64,000 nucleotides of DNA from CADEEN01 sp963740395 (GCA_963740395.1 CAVUEP010000031.1:40652-104651); one strand, 5' to 3'. Positions 40,919 to 50,152 are shown, numbered from the stretch's first letter. Numbers and translations: made by a program. The notes: a model not told the origin generated them from the sequence alone.

Positions 40919-42079
40919 ATGGCTGAATCTGCCCAAGACAAGAACCTGCCCGCGACGCCGCGCAAGATCAAGAAGGCGCGCGAAGACGGCCAGGTGGCGC
41001 GCTCGCGCGACCTGGGGCACTTTGCCGCCATTGCGGCGGCGGGCGCGCTGGTGGCCGTGATGGCCAACGAGATTGGCGGCTGGCTCAAGCGCCTGCTGGC
41101 CTCAGGCCTGCGCTTCGATGCCCGCACCCTGGCCGAGCCCGATGTGATGCAGGTGCGCCTGGCCGAGTTGGGCCTCAAGGCCGTGCTGCTGATCGTGCCG
41201 CTGGGCGCGCTGATGCTGGCCGTGGCGGTGGCTGCCAGCGTGGCCGCGGGCGGCTGGAATTGGACGCTCAAGGCGATGCGGCCCAAGTTCAGCAAGCTCA
41301 ATCCGATTTCCGGCGTTGGCCGGATGTTCTCCAAGCACCAACTCGGCGAAACGCTCAAGGCCAGCCTGCTGGCGCTGGTGCTGGGCAGCATCGGTGCGCT
41401 GTACCTGCGGGCCCAGCTGCCGGCTTTCTTTGCCACCCTGGAAATGCCGCTGCCGGCCGCGCTGGCGCAAGCCACCTCGACCTTGCAGACCGGCCTGCTG
41501 ATGCTGCTGCTGGCCTTGGCCGTGTTCGCGCTGATCGACGTGCCACTGCAGCGCAAGTGGCTGCAGGACCGCCTGAAGATGAGCCACAAGGAAGTCAAGG
41601 AAGAGAACAAGGAGCTCGAAGGCAACGTCGAGGTCAAGGGCAAGATGAAGGCGCTGATGCGCGAACGCGTCAAGCGCCGCATGCTGAGCGCCGTGCCCGG
41701 TGCGGACCTGGTCGTGATGAACCCGACGCACTATGCGGTGGCGCTGAAGTACGACGACGCCACGATGGCCGCGCCCCGGGTGGTGGCCATGGGCGCCGAC
41801 CTGCTGGCACTGAAGATCCGCGACATCGCCAAGGAAGCCGGCGTCCCGGTGCTCGAAGCGCCGCCGCTGGCGCGCGCGCTGTACGCGCACTCCGAAATCG
41901 ATCGCGAAGTGCCGACCGCGCTGTTCGCTGCGGTGGCCCAGGTGTTGGCCTATGTCTACCAGCTGCGTGCGGCCCTGGCCGGCCGCGGTGTGATGCCGGC
42001 CGAGCTGCCGGAGCTGTCGGTGCCCGACGAACTTGACCCGCACCTGAAGCCGACCCTGAATGCCGAGGATCCTGAATGA
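40919..42079 (+). CDS. flhB: Flagellar export apparatus protein FlhB
   Basis: 386-residue inner-membrane substrate-specificity switch of the flagellar type III exporter. The N-terminal region has EKTxxATPRK-like AESAQDKNLPATPRKIKKAR, four helices, and the C-terminal cytoplasmic domain has the autocleavage site NPTH (VVMNPTHYAVALKY) and PVLEAPPLARALY. Its stop overlaps the flhA ATG (ATGA). Confidence 0.96.
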   Translation: MAESAQDKNLPATPRKIKKAREDGQVARSRDLGHFAAIAAAGALVAVMANEIGGWLKRLLASGLRFDARTLAEPDVMQVRLAELGLKAVLLIVPLGALMLAVAVAASVAAGGWNWTLKAMRPKFSKLNPISGVGRMFSKHQLGETLKASLLALVLGSIGALYLRAQLPAFFATLEMPLPAALAQATSTLQTGLLMLLLALAVFALIDVPLQRKWLQDRLKMSHKEVKEENKELEGNVEVKGKMKALMRERVKRRMLSAVPGADLVVMNPTHYAVALKYDDATMAAPRVVAMGADLLALKIRDIAKEAGVPVLEAPPLARALYAHSEIDREVPTALFAAVAQVLAYVYQLRAALAGRGVMPAELPELSVPDELDPHLKPTLNAEDPE

Positions 42080-44164
42080 ACGACCTGATGAAGCGCCTTG
42101 ACAGCCTGCTGGGCCCTCATGCCGGCGTGGTCAAGAACCTGATGGCGCCGTTGTTCATCGTCATGGTGCTGGCCATGATGGTGCTGCCGATCCCGCCCTT
42201 CGCGCTGGACGTGCTGTTCACGTTCAACATCGCGATGGCGCTGATGGTCGTGATGGTGTCGGCCAACATGGTGCGGCCGCTCGACTTCGCTGTCTTCCCC
42301 GCGGTCCTGCTCGTGACCACGCTGTTGCGCCTGTCGCTGAACGTGGCTTCGACCCGGGTCGTGCTGCTCGAAGGCCACACCGGCACCGGCGCGGCGGGCA
42401 AGGTGATCGAGTCCTTTGGCCACTTCTTGATCGGTGGCAACTTCGCCGTCGGCCTGATCGTCTTTGCCGTGCTGGTGGTCATCAATTTCATCGTCGTCAC
42501 CAAGGGCGCCGAGCGAATCGCCGAGGTGGGCGCGCGCTTCACGCTGGATGCGATGCCGGGCAAGCAGATGGCGATCGACGCCGACCTGAACGCCGGACTG
42601 ATCAACGAGGAGCAGGCCAAGCAGCGGCGCACCGAAGTCGGCGAGGAGGCCGAGTTCTTCGGCTCCATGGACGGCGCCAGCAAATATGTGCGTGGCGATG
42701 CGGTCGCCGGCCTGCTGATCCTGATCATCAACATCGTCGGCGGCTTCATCATCGGCGTGGCCCAGCATGGGCTGTCGGCCGCGGACGCCGCCAACAGCTA
42801 CATCCTGCTGGCCGTCGGCGACGCATTGGTGGCGCAGATCCCGGCGCTGCTGATCTCGGTGGCCGCGGCGATGGTCGTGTCGCGGGTGGGCAAGGGCACC
42901 GACGTCGGCAGCCAGATCCGCACGCAGTTGTTCAATTCACCGCGCACGCTCGGCCTGACCGCCGGCATCGTCGGCTCGCTCGGTCTGATCCCGGGCATGC
43001 CCAACCTGGTGTTCCTGCTGATCGGCGGCGCCATCGCCTGGGGCGCGTGGCTGATGCATGTGCGCGACCGCAAGGCCGCGGCGGCCGTGCCAGCCACACG
43101 CGAGCAGGCGCGCGAGGCCAACCCCGAAGCCAGCTGGGACGACCTGACCCCCGTCGACACCCTGGGCCTGGAGGTCGGCTACCGCTTGATCTCCCTGGTG
43201 GATGCGCAGCGCGGCGGGGACCTGCTCGGCCGCATCAAGGGCGTGCGCAAGAAGTTCGCGCAGGACGTGGGCTTCCTGCCGCCGCCGGTACACATCCGCG
43301 ACAACCTGGACTTGAAGCCCAGCGGCTACCGCGTTTCGCTGCGTGGCGCCGTGATCGGCGAGGGCGAGGCCTTCCCCGGCATGCTGCTGGCGATCAACCC
43401 GGGCGGGGCGACACAGGCGCTGATCGGCACCAAGACCACCGACCCGGCCTTCGGCCTGCCCGCGGTCTGGATCGAGGAGCGCCAGCGCGAGATGGCGCAA
43501 ATGAGCGGCTTTACCGTGGTTGATTGTTCGACCGTCGTGGCCACCCACCTTTCACACTTGATGCAAGTAAATGCAGCCAGATTGCTGGGTCGTGTCGAGA
43601 CCCAGTCGCTGGTCGAACATGTGACCAAGTTGGCACCCAAACTGATCGAAGACGTGATTCCCAAGATGGTCGGTATCGCCACATTGCAAAAGGTCCTGCA
43701 GCTGCTGCTGGAGGAGGGCGTGCACATCCGCGACATGCGCTCGATCGTCGAATGCCTGGCCGAACATTCGGCGACGGTCACGCGACGCCGTTGAGCTGGC
43801 GCAGCGCATCCGCGTGCACCTGGCCCCGGCCATCGTGCAGCAGATCTACGGCCCGGCCAAGGAACTCGACGTGATCGCGCTGGACCCGACGCTCGAGCGC
43901 CTGGTGGCGCAGGCGCTGAGCAGCCCGCATGGCGCCGCGCTGGACCCCGGCGTGGCCGACACCCTGACCCGCAGCGCTGCCGACAGCGCCCGCGCCCAGG
44001 AAGACATCGGCCTGCCGGCCTGTCTGCTGGTGCCTGACCTGATCCGCACGCCGATTGCGCGCCTTCTCAAGCGCGCCGCGCCGCGCCTGAAGGTGCTCGG
44101 CCACAGTGAAATTCCCGACACCCATTCCATCCGCATCGCCTCTGTCATCGGAGCTACTGCATGA
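42076..44164 (+). CDS. flhA: Flagellar export gate protein FlhA (one frame break near the C-terminus)
   Basis: Export-gate protein, about 695 residues: eight N-terminal helices (MVLAMMVLPIPPFALDVLFT), the FHIPEP-type loop (GAERIAEVGARFTLDAMPGK, EEAEFFGSMDGASKYVRGDA) and the large C-terminal domain with VHIRDNLDL. The frame stops at 43792-43794 after VTRRR, but the remaining 120 residues (HLAPAIVQQIYGPAKEL onward) continue in the next frame. Removing one base at 43781-43783 restores TVT-DAVELAQRIRVHLAP. Since every other flagellar gene is intact or similarly affected, a sequencing insertion is likely. Confidence 0.93.
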
Positions 44165-44211
44165 ACCCCCACGCTCACGTCAGTTCGCTGCCCCCCGGTG
44201 GGGGCGTTGCC
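44165..44211 (+). repeat. Intercistronic repeat, family B, between flhA and flhF
   Basis: Starts at the base after the flhA TGA: ACCCCCACGCTCACGTCAGT, TCGCTG, then the CCCCCCGGTGGGGG hairpin. Same element as at 16382-16431. The flhF ATG follows after 29 bp. Confidence 0.75.
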
Positions 44212-44240
44212 TCCCTTGAGACGGCTCGACAGGAGGCAGC

Positions 44241-45713
44241 ATGAACGTCAAACGCTTCACCGCCCGCACCCCGCGCGAGGCCCTGGCCCTGGTGCGCCAG
44301 GCCTTCGGTGCCGACGCCATCGTGCTGTCGACGCGGCCCGCCGACGAAGGCGTCGAAGTGCTGGCCATGGCCCCCGAGAGCCTGGCGCAGATCGAGCAGG
44401 TGCGCAGCACGGCGCCGGCCGCCGCCGCCGTGGCACCGGTCACGAACGTGTTGGAGGACGTCAAGGCCCTGTCGATGAGCACCTTGACCTTCCAGGACTA
44501 TGTGCGCGAGCGCATGCTCAAGCGTCGCAAGGCCGAGATTGCGCAGCCTGCGCAGGCGACGCCGCCGGTTGTGCAGGCCATGCCGGCCCCCGCGCCCGTG
44601 GCCGCGCCCTTGCGTCCATCCACGATCGCGCCGGCTCCCATGCTGGGCGCGCACCGCACGCAGCGCGCGGCGATGGCGCAGGACGACGTTGCGTACCCTG
44701 AGATGCCCTCGTTGGCACAGTCGGCAACGGTGCGTGAGGGTGCCGGCGGCGCGCAGCGTGAGCAGGCCATGCTCAACGAGTTGCGCCAGGTCAAGGGCAT
44801 GATCGAAGAGCGGTTCGACGCGCTGGCCTTCATGGAGAAGCTGCAGCGCAATCCCAAGCGCGCCAGTCTGACGCAGAAGCTGCTCGTCAGCGGCTTCTCG
44901 CCGGCCCTGATCCGCAAGCTGGTCGAAGCCCTGCCCGCCGACTGTGCCGACGAAGTCACCTGGGCCACCGCCGTGCTCGAGCGCAACCTGGTGGCGGCCG
45001 AGGGCGAGCCGGCGCTCGAAGAGGTGGGCGGCATCTACGCCCTGATCGGATCCACCGGCGTGGGCAAGACCACCAGCACGGCCAAGATTGCCGCGGCCTT
45101 CGCCACCCAGCATGGCTCGGCCAACCTCGGACTGATCACGCTCGACGCCTACCGCGTGGGCGCACAGGAACAGCTGCGCACCTACGGCCGCATCCTGGGC
45201 GTGCCGGTGCACACCGCACATGACCGCGCGTCGCTCGAAGACCTGCTCGACCTGCTCTCGGCCAAGAACATGATCCTGATCGACACCGCCGGCATGGCCC
45301 AGCGCGATGCGCGCACGCGCGAGCTGCTGGAAATGGTCAGCCACCGCTCGATCCAGAAGCTGCTGGTCGTGAACGCCGCGGCGCAAGGCGAGACCATCGA
45401 GGACGTGATGATCGCGTACCAGGCCGCCAGCTGCCGCGGTGTCGTGATATCGAAGATCGATGAGGCCGTGAAGCTCGGCCCGGCGCTCGATGCGGCCATC
45501 CGCCACAAGCTCAAGGTCGTTGGTGTGGCCAACGGACAGCGCGTGCCCGAGGACTGGCACCGCCTCTCCTCACAGGCCCTGGTGCAACGCGCATTGCGTT
45601 CCCAGCCCAACCCGAGCTGGAAGCTCGACGCCGACGAGGTCAGCCTGGTCTTCGCCGGGCAGTACGGCGGCGCCCTGCGCAGCGCCCACGCCGGCGCCGC
45701 ACTGCACGCCTGA
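44241..45713 (+). CDS. flhF: Flagellar SRP-like GTPase FlhF
   Basis: 490-residue SRP-type GTPase that fixes the site and number of polar flagella. The basic N-terminus MNVKRFTARTPREALALVRQ is followed by a variable linker rich in Ala/Pro (about 60-170) and the NG domain: G1 GSTGVGKTTSTAKIAAAF, G3 LIDTAGMAQRD, G4 ISKIDEA. The presence of FlhF suggests polar flagellation. Followed 8 bp downstream by the FlhG-like gene. Confidence 0.94.
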   Translation: MNVKRFTARTPREALALVRQAFGADAIVLSTRPADEGVEVLAMAPESLAQIEQVRSTAPAAAAVAPVTNVLEDVKALSMSTLTFQDYVRERMLKRRKAEIAQPAQATPPVVQAMPAPAPVAAPLRPSTIAPAPMLGAHRTQRAAMAQDDVAYPEMPSLAQSATVREGAGGAQREQAMLNELRQVKGMIEERFDALAFMEKLQRNPKRASLTQKLLVSGFSPALIRKLVEALPADCADEVTWATAVLERNLVAAEGEPALEEVGGIYALIGSTGVGKTTSTAKIAAAFATQHGSANLGLITLDAYRVGAQEQLRTYGRILGVPVHTAHDRASLEDLLDLLSAKNMILIDTAGMAQRDARTRELLEMVSHRSIQKLLVVNAAAQGETIEDVMIAYQAASCRGVVISKIDEAVKLGPALDAAIRHKLKVVGVANGQRVPEDWHRLSSQALVQRALRSQPNPSWKLDADEVSLVFAGQYGGALRSAHAGAALHA

Positions 45714-45721
45714 GCCATTCA

Positions 45722-46495
45722 ATGCACGCCCTGCTCGACATCCCTGGCACGCGGTTCGAGGCCTGCAGCCTGCCGGCGCATGCGGTGCCGTCGGATCAGG
45801 CCGACGGCCTGCGCCGGTTGTTCAGCGCGCACCGTCCGCGCTTCGTGGCCGTCGTGGCCAATGCCGAGATGGCGTTCTCCGGACTGGTGCTCGAGCGCCT
45901 GGCCAGTGCCTGCAGCCAGGCGGGTCGGCGTACGCTGATGGTCGACGCGGCAGCCAGCGCCCCCACGCCGCACGAGCTGGTGGCCCTGGACCTGGCGGCC
46001 GGCATCGAGGCCATGGCACCCGGCCTGGACTACCTGGCCGCACGCGGTCTGCCGCTGCGTCACGTCGACAGCCGCGGCTCCTGCGCCGGTTTCCTGCAGG
46101 CGATCACGGAGGCCGCGCCGCGTGCCGACGTCGTCATCGTGCATGCCGACGCCTCCGAATTGGGCCGCCTTTTCGTCGGGCGCGCGGTGCGCCCGCTGCT
46201 GCTGGCCGCCGACCATCCCGCCACGGTCACGGCGGCCTATGGCGGCTTGAAACTGCTGGCGCTGCGCCACAGCCTGATGGCCTTTGACCTGCTGCTCGCC
46301 GCAGCCCCGCAACAGCCGCGCGTGCCGCGCATCGCCGAACAGCTGGCACTGACAGCCGACCGCTTCGTCGGCGCCGCCCTGCACGACTGGGCCTGCATCG
46401 ACCCGATGGATACCAGCTTGCCGCCATCGCTGGCGCGCCTGGTGCACGGTCTGCTGCACCTTGAAACCGAACCCGAACACGCCCGGAGCTACTGA
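45722..46495 (+). CDS. FlhG/FleN-like protein without a recognisable P-loop
   Basis: 257 residues in the position of flhG between flhF and fliA. Canonical FlhG is a MinD-type ATPase with a deviant Walker A (KGGxGKT). Here the corresponding first strand reads FVAVVANAEMAFSGLVLERL, without the Gly-Lys-Thr loop. Other MinD-like parts remain: GRRTLMVDAAAS (like LLLDAD) and ADVVIVHADASE. It is therefore probably a FlhG relative that has lost ATP binding. The length is slightly below canonical FlhG. No frame break is seen. Confidence 0.7.
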   Translation: MHALLDIPGTRFEACSLPAHAVPSDQADGLRRLFSAHRPRFVAVVANAEMAFSGLVLERLASACSQAGRRTLMVDAAASAPTPHELVALDLAAGIEAMAPGLDYLAARGLPLRHVDSRGSCAGFLQAITEAAPRADVVIVHADASELGRLFVGRAVRPLLLAADHPATVTAAYGGLKLLALRHSLMAFDLLLAAAPQQPRVPRIAEQLALTADRFVGAALHDWACIDPMDTSLPPSLARLVHGLLHLETEPEHARSY

Positions 46496-46496
46496 C

Positions 46497-47213
46497 ATGT
46501 ACACCGCACAAGGCCGCCTCGACAACAGCGCGACGCTCAAGCAGTACAGCCCGCTGGTGCGCCGCCTGGCACACCAGATGATCGCCCGCTTGCCGGCCAA
46601 CGTCGAACTCGACGACATGATCCAGGCCGGCATGATCGGACTCAACGACGCCCTGGGCCGCTTTGACGCCGTGCAAGGCGTGCAGTTCGAGACCTTCGCC
46701 ACGCAGCGGATCCGCGGCGCGATGCTTGACGAGTTGCGCGGCGGCGACTGGATGAGCCGGGGAAATCGCAAGCAGCAGCGCCAGATCGAGGCCGCCGTGC
46801 AGAAGCTCGAACAGCAGTTCGGCCGCGCGCCCGCCGAGAGCGAGATCGCCAAGCTGATGGGCCTGTCGCTCACCGAGTACCAGGAAATGCTCGGCAAGGT
46901 GCGCGGTACGCAACTGCTGTACCTGGAAGACCTGACCGGCAACGGCGACGGCGACGACGACTACCTCGATCGCCACGTGGCCGACGAAGACGCCAACCCC
47001 TTGGCCAGGTTGACCGACCAGCGCATGCGCGAGGCCCTCGTCGAGGCCATCAAGCTGCTGCCCGAGCGCGAGCAGTACGTGATGAGCATGTACTACGAGC
47101 ACGACATGAACCTGAAGGAAATCGCGGCCGTGCTCGAAGTGACCGAGTCGCGCGTCTGCCAGCTGCACAGCCAGAGCATCGCGCGCCTGCGCGTCAAATT
47201 GCGCGCGCACTGA
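46497..47213 (+). CDS. fliA: RNA polymerase sigma-28 factor FliA
   Basis: 238-residue flagellar sigma factor for late genes. Region 2: LVRRLAHQMIARLP, DDMIQAGMIGLNDALGRFD, FETFATQRIRGAMLDELR. Region 4: ERLREQ-like KLLPEREQYVMSMYYEHDMN, LKEIAAVLEVTESRVCQLHS. The ATG at 46497 is preferred over a longer frame extending into the preceding gene, whose stop codon lies just before it. Inhibited by FlgM, encoded in the opposing operon just downstream. Confidence 0.96.
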   Translation: MYTAQGRLDNSATLKQYSPLVRRLAHQMIARLPANVELDDMIQAGMIGLNDALGRFDAVQGVQFETFATQRIRGAMLDELRGGDWMSRGNRKQQRQIEAAVQKLEQQFGRAPAESEIAKLMGLSLTEYQEMLGKVRGTQLLYLEDLTGNGDGDDDYLDRHVADEDANPLARLTDQRMREALVEAIKLLPEREQYVMSMYYEHDMNLKEIAAVLEVTESRVCQLHSQSIARLRVKLRAH

Positions 47214-47330
47214 CGCGTTGCGCGGCATGGTTGCCGCCGCGCTCGAGCCTGTTCAGTTGAACTGCGTGGCGTGCCGGGCTGCGGCACGGCGGGCGAGACC
47301 CGGCGCGTACCCAATCCCGTCAAACACCGA

Positions 47331-47353
47331 CCAGGCGCATTCGAAGCGCCTGG
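47331..47353. terminator. Hairpin between convergent fliA and flgN
   Basis: Perfect 8-bp stem CCAGGCGC / GCGCCTGG with loop ATTCGAA in the 148-bp convergent gap. No T-run, so function as a bidirectional terminator is inferred. Confidence 0.4.
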
Positions 47354-47361
47354 AGCCTGGA

Positions 47362-47769
47362 TCAGGCGTGGACGAAGCTCGTCGTGACAGGGCGCTCGTT
47401 GTGGCCACCGTGGCCGTACACCATCGGCGGCAGGGGCGAGGGCATCAGGACGTCGATCGCGCGGTCGAGGGCCGCGGTGGCGCGGGCCAGGCTTTCGCGC
47501 TGCGCCGCCACCTGGCCGCTGGCCAGTGCCAGGCGTTGGCGCAGGGGTTGCGGCACGCCGGTGGGTTGCCGTGAGGCATGGCTGAAACGATGGATCGCCG
47601 CGGCCAAGGCGCGGTGCAACTCGGCCGCATGGCGTTCGATGCCCACGGCGTCATGGTCGCGCAGTGCAACACCCAATGCGCCCAGATGGGTCTCGACGGC
47701 CTGCAACGAGGCCTCGAGGGCTTCGAGCGGACGCGTTGGCGGCAGCATGTCAGGGTACAGCGCGTGCAT
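47362..47769 (-). CDS. flgN: Flagellar chaperone FlgN (probable)
   Basis: 135 residues, mainly helical with heptad-like spacing (LEALEASLQAVETHLGAL, ALAAAIHRFSHA). It is located 7 bp after flgM in the same operon, as flgN is in many proteobacteria. FlgN binds FlgK and FlgL before export. Sequence identity in this family is low, so the call rests on position, size and predicted structure. A second in-frame ATG lies at 47748. Confidence 0.75.
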   Translation of the reverse strand: MHALYPDMLPPTRPLEALEASLQAVETHLGALGVALRDHDAVGIERHAAELHRALAAAIHRFSHASRQPTGVPQPLRQRLALASGQVAAQRESLARATAALDRAIDVLMPSPLPPMVYGHGGHNERPVTTSFVHA

Positions 47770-47776
47770 CAGGCGC

Positions 47777-48076
47777 TCAATGCTTCTGGCCGGCCAGGAA
47801 TTCCTGCGACTGGACGATCATCTTGTCGGCGATCGCGTCGGCGTTGACCTTGAACTGGCCGTCGCGGATCGCCTGGGCGATGCGCGATACCTTCTCGGTA
47901 TCGAAATCGGCATTGCTCTCGTTGACCAGCTTGGCAGCGGCCGGAGACAGCGCCACCTTGGTGCTCGCCTCGGGCGTTGCAGCGGCCGGCGCGGGTTTGC
48001 CCGAGCCTGCGGCCGCGGCGGCGCCGTTCGCCGGAGCGACGGGCGGGATGCTGGTGTCGACTGGACCGATCTTCAT
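47777..48076 (-). CDS. flgM: Anti-sigma-28 factor FlgM
   Basis: 99 residues. The N-terminal half is disordered (Ala/Pro-rich) and ends in the conserved helical C-terminus VALSPAAAKLVNESNADFDT and VSRIAQAIRDGQFKVNADAI, which binds FliA. FlgM is exported when the hook is complete. It has its own sigma-28 promoter (48143-48169), so it also autoregulates, and shares an operon with flgN. Confidence 0.93.
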   Translation of the reverse strand: MKIGPVDTSIPPVAPANGAAAAAGSGKPAPAAATPEASTKVALSPAAAKLVNESNADFDTEKVSRIAQAIRDGQFKVNADAIADKMIVQSQEFLAGQKH

Positions 48077-48142
48077 GATGAGGCTCCTGATGCCGGCGTC
48101 TCCCAGGTCGGGCAGGCGGCCGGTTCTTCATGTATGCGTAGG

Positions 48143-48169
48143 CTATCGGTGCCTGGCGGCCGGACTTTA
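48143..48169 (-). promoter_or_regulatory. Sigma-28 (FliA) promoter of flgMN
   Basis: On the minus strand: TAAAGTCC, 11 bp, ACCGATAG (TAAA-N15-ACCGATAG). -35 is perfect for TAAA, -10 matches six of eight, and the spacing is exact. It is 67 bp before the flgM ATG. Confidence 0.78.
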
Positions 48170-48251
48170 GGGCTTTTTACAATTGGCGTGCGTGGCTTCT
48201 GCAATGCCAAGGTCGGCCAATCGCGGGCGGCTCGACCTGCCGTGACGTTGT

Positions 48252-48980
48252 TCACAACGCGACCTCGACCAGCCGTTCGGCGACGGCCACGCCGCTGACG
48301 ACACGACCGGACTCGGTGCGCACGCGCACGCTCTGGCCTTCGAGGCCGGCAGCCAGGGCCTGGCCCTCGCCGCTGATGCGCCAGCCGCGGCCGGTGGCGA
48401 CGACGCGCACGCTGTCGCCCGCCGCGAACCATTGGCGCGCGCGCAGATCGCGGCCATGGACGGCTGCGCCGGCGGTCAGCGGGCGTGCCAGCAAGCGGCC
48501 GACGGCGAGTTGTTGGTTCGTCAACGGTGCGGTGGGCGTGGCCGCCAGGTTGACCTCGGCCACGCGCAGGTCGCCCGCGGCCAGCAGGTGGCCGGCGACC
48601 AGGGGTGCGGTGGCCACCAGGGCCGGGCCGAAGACATCGATGTGGATCGGCAGAAAGACGTTCCAGCGCACGCCGGCATCAAGGCAGCGCAGGCCGATGC
48701 GCGCGTTGCCCCAAAGGCGCGTGCCGGTGGGCAGGTAGGGCTGCACCGAGGCGCAGGGCGCGAGCTGCAGGCGCGGGTCCAGGCGCCCCACGCGCACTTC
48801 CACTCGCAGCCCCGGCGTGGCGATCTGTCGCGTCGCTTCATGCGCGAAGCCCTGCACCTGGGCGGCCAGCGCACCCTCGATCGACTGCGCGCGCGCGGGC
48901 GCGGCCGCCGCGAACAGGGCGGCGATCAGGAACAGCAGGCGCAGGTGGAGCTTTGGGTTCACGAGAGTGAATGTAGGCAT
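48252..48980 (-). CDS. flgA: Flagellar P-ring assembly chaperone FlgA
   Basis: 242-residue periplasmic chaperone for FlgI. The signal peptide LLFLIAALFAAAAPARAQ is followed by the beta-rich N-domain (VRVGRLDPRLQLAPCASVQP, a conserved Cys) and a C-terminal SAF domain (PLVAGHLLAAGDLRVAEV; GDSVRVVATGRGWRISGEGQ). The ATG at 48980 is placed just ahead of the signal peptide; the longer frame upstream enters the flgB promoter region. Divergent from flgB. Confidence 0.92.
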   Translation of the reverse strand: MPTFTLVNPKLHLRLLFLIAALFAAAAPARAQSIEGALAAQVQGFAHEATRQIATPGLRVEVRVGRLDPRLQLAPCASVQPYLPTGTRLWGNARIGLRCLDAGVRWNVFLPIHIDVFGPALVATAPLVAGHLLAAGDLRVAEVNLAATPTAPLTNQQLAVGRLLARPLTAGAAVHGRDLRARQWFAAGDSVRVVATGRGWRISGEGQALAAGLEGQSVRVRTESGRVVSGVAVAERLVEVAL

Positions 48981-49023
48981 GCCGCATTGCGACGGTGCGC
49001 CGAATTGACATGCCTTGCCCCTC

Positions 49024-49060
49024 CTTATCGTCCTAATGTTTTGGCAGTCGCTGCCCACAA
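49024..49060 (+). promoter_or_regulatory. Candidate flgB operon promoter with CTTATC element
   Basis: CTTATCGTCCTAATGTTTT (from 49024) matches the element before flhB. TAATGTTT (49034-49041), 11 bp, GCCCACAA (49053-49060) also resembles a sigma-28 promoter at 13 of 16 positions. It lies 42 bp before the flgB ATG. Confidence 0.5.
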
Positions 49061-49102
49061 TCCGTCGCAATGCCCTGACCCAGGGCGCCGTGGGTACCGC
49101 CG

Positions 49103-49507
49103 ATGATCAACCGACTGACCGACACGCTGAACTTCCAGGCCGAAGCCCTCGTGCTGCGCTCGGAGCGCCAGCGCCTGATTGCCAGCAACATCGCCAACGC
49201 CGACACGCCGGGCTATGTGGCGCGCGACATGGACTTTTCCTCGGCCCTGCGTGAGGCGACCGGGCAACTGGCCACGGCAGGGCGCATGAACACCACGGCG
49301 GCCGGACACATTCAGCCGCCGGGCGGCGCCCGCGCCGAGGCCAATCTGCGCTACGCCACGCCGAGCCAGACCAATCTGGACCGCAACACGGTCGACATGG
49401 ACCGCGAGCGCGCCAGCTTCGTCGACAACAGCGTGAAGTACGAGGCCACGCTGCGCTTCATCAACGGCAGCATGCGCACCATGCTCGATGCCATCAAGGG
49501 CCAGTGA
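49103..49507 (+). CDS. flgB: Flagellar proximal rod protein FlgB
   Basis: 134 residues. Rod protein signature ANIANADTPGYVARDMDFSS near the start, and the amphipathic C-terminal helix SVKYEATLRFINGSMRTMLD. First gene of flgBCDEFGHIJKL. A long family A repeat begins right after the stop. Confidence 0.95.
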   Translation: MINRLTDTLNFQAEALVLRSERQRLIASNIANADTPGYVARDMDFSSALREATGQLATAGRMNTTAAGHIQPPGGARAEANLRYATPSQTNLDRNTVDMDRERASFVDNSVKYEATLRFINGSMRTMLDAIKGQ

Positions 49508-49683
49508 TGGAACACCCCCGTAGCGCCTGCGGCGCTCCCCCTCAAGGGGGCCGAGGCCCGCGGCTCCAAGCCGACCTGCGTCGGCTTGGACGGGCCGAGG
49601 AATCGCCGCGTCCCGCGGCGATGCGGCCTGCAAGGTCCGCCAGCGGCCGGGCGGAGCCCGATCCGCGGCGCGTGCTTGGGCAC
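49508..49683 (+). repeat. Intercistronic repeat, family A long form, between flgB and flgC
   Basis: Begins directly after the flgB stop: ATGGAACACCCCCGTAGCGC, the C5/G5 hairpin, then a 90-bp extra segment starting CGGCTCCAAGCCGACCTGCG, and finally the usual CCGCGGCGCGTGCTTGGG end. The same extra segment occurs only in the copy before flgH. Confidence 0.85.
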
Positions 49684-49744
49684 GCAACGCCGCTCGTAGG
49701 TCGCGGTTCGCGCAGAGCGCGGACTACCAACTGAGGAGACACCG

Positions 49745-50152
49745 ATGTCGATGTTCCAGATCTTCAACGTCGCGGGCAGTGCCGTCTCGGCGCAGAGCCA
49801 GCGCCTCAACGTCGTGGCCAGCAACCTGGCCAACGCCGACACGGTGGCCGGCCCCGACGGCAGCGCCTACAAGGCGCGCCAGGTGGTGTTCCAGACCGAG
49901 TTGATGGGTGCACAGGGCCAAGCCGGCGTGCGCGTCTCGACCATCAGCGAGGACCAGACCGCCGGGCGCCGCGTGCACGACCCCAAGCACCCGGGCGCCG
50001 ACGCCGAGGGTTACGTCACCTACAGCAACGTCAACGCGGTGGAAGAGATGGTCAACATGATCTCGGCCTCGCGCTCGTACCAGAACAACATCGAAGTCAT
50101 GAACACCGCCAAGACCCTGTTGCAGAAGACGCTGCAGCTCGGCCAGGGTTGA
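49745..50152 (+). CDS. flgC: Flagellar proximal rod protein FlgC
   Basis: 135 residues. Start MSMFQIFNVAGSAVSAQSQR with the rod signature LNVVASNLANADTVAGPDG and the C-terminal VNAVEEMVNMISASRSYQNN, all typical. Separated from flgB by 237 bp, most of which is a long-form repeat. Confidence 0.96.
   Translation: MSMFQIFNVAGSAVSAQSQRLNVVASNLANADTVAGPDGSAYKARQVVFQTELMGAQGQAGVRVSTISEDQTAGRRVHDPKHPGADAEGYVTYSNVNAVEEMVNMISASRSYQNNIEVMNTAKTLLQKTLQLGQG

Noticed and set aside
42076..44164. flhA as a pseudogene or programmed frameshift site
   Set aside because: The break is a single base in a GC run without a slippery heptamer or stimulatory pseudoknot visible. The same kind of break occurs in many unrelated genes, so a common technical cause is more economical.
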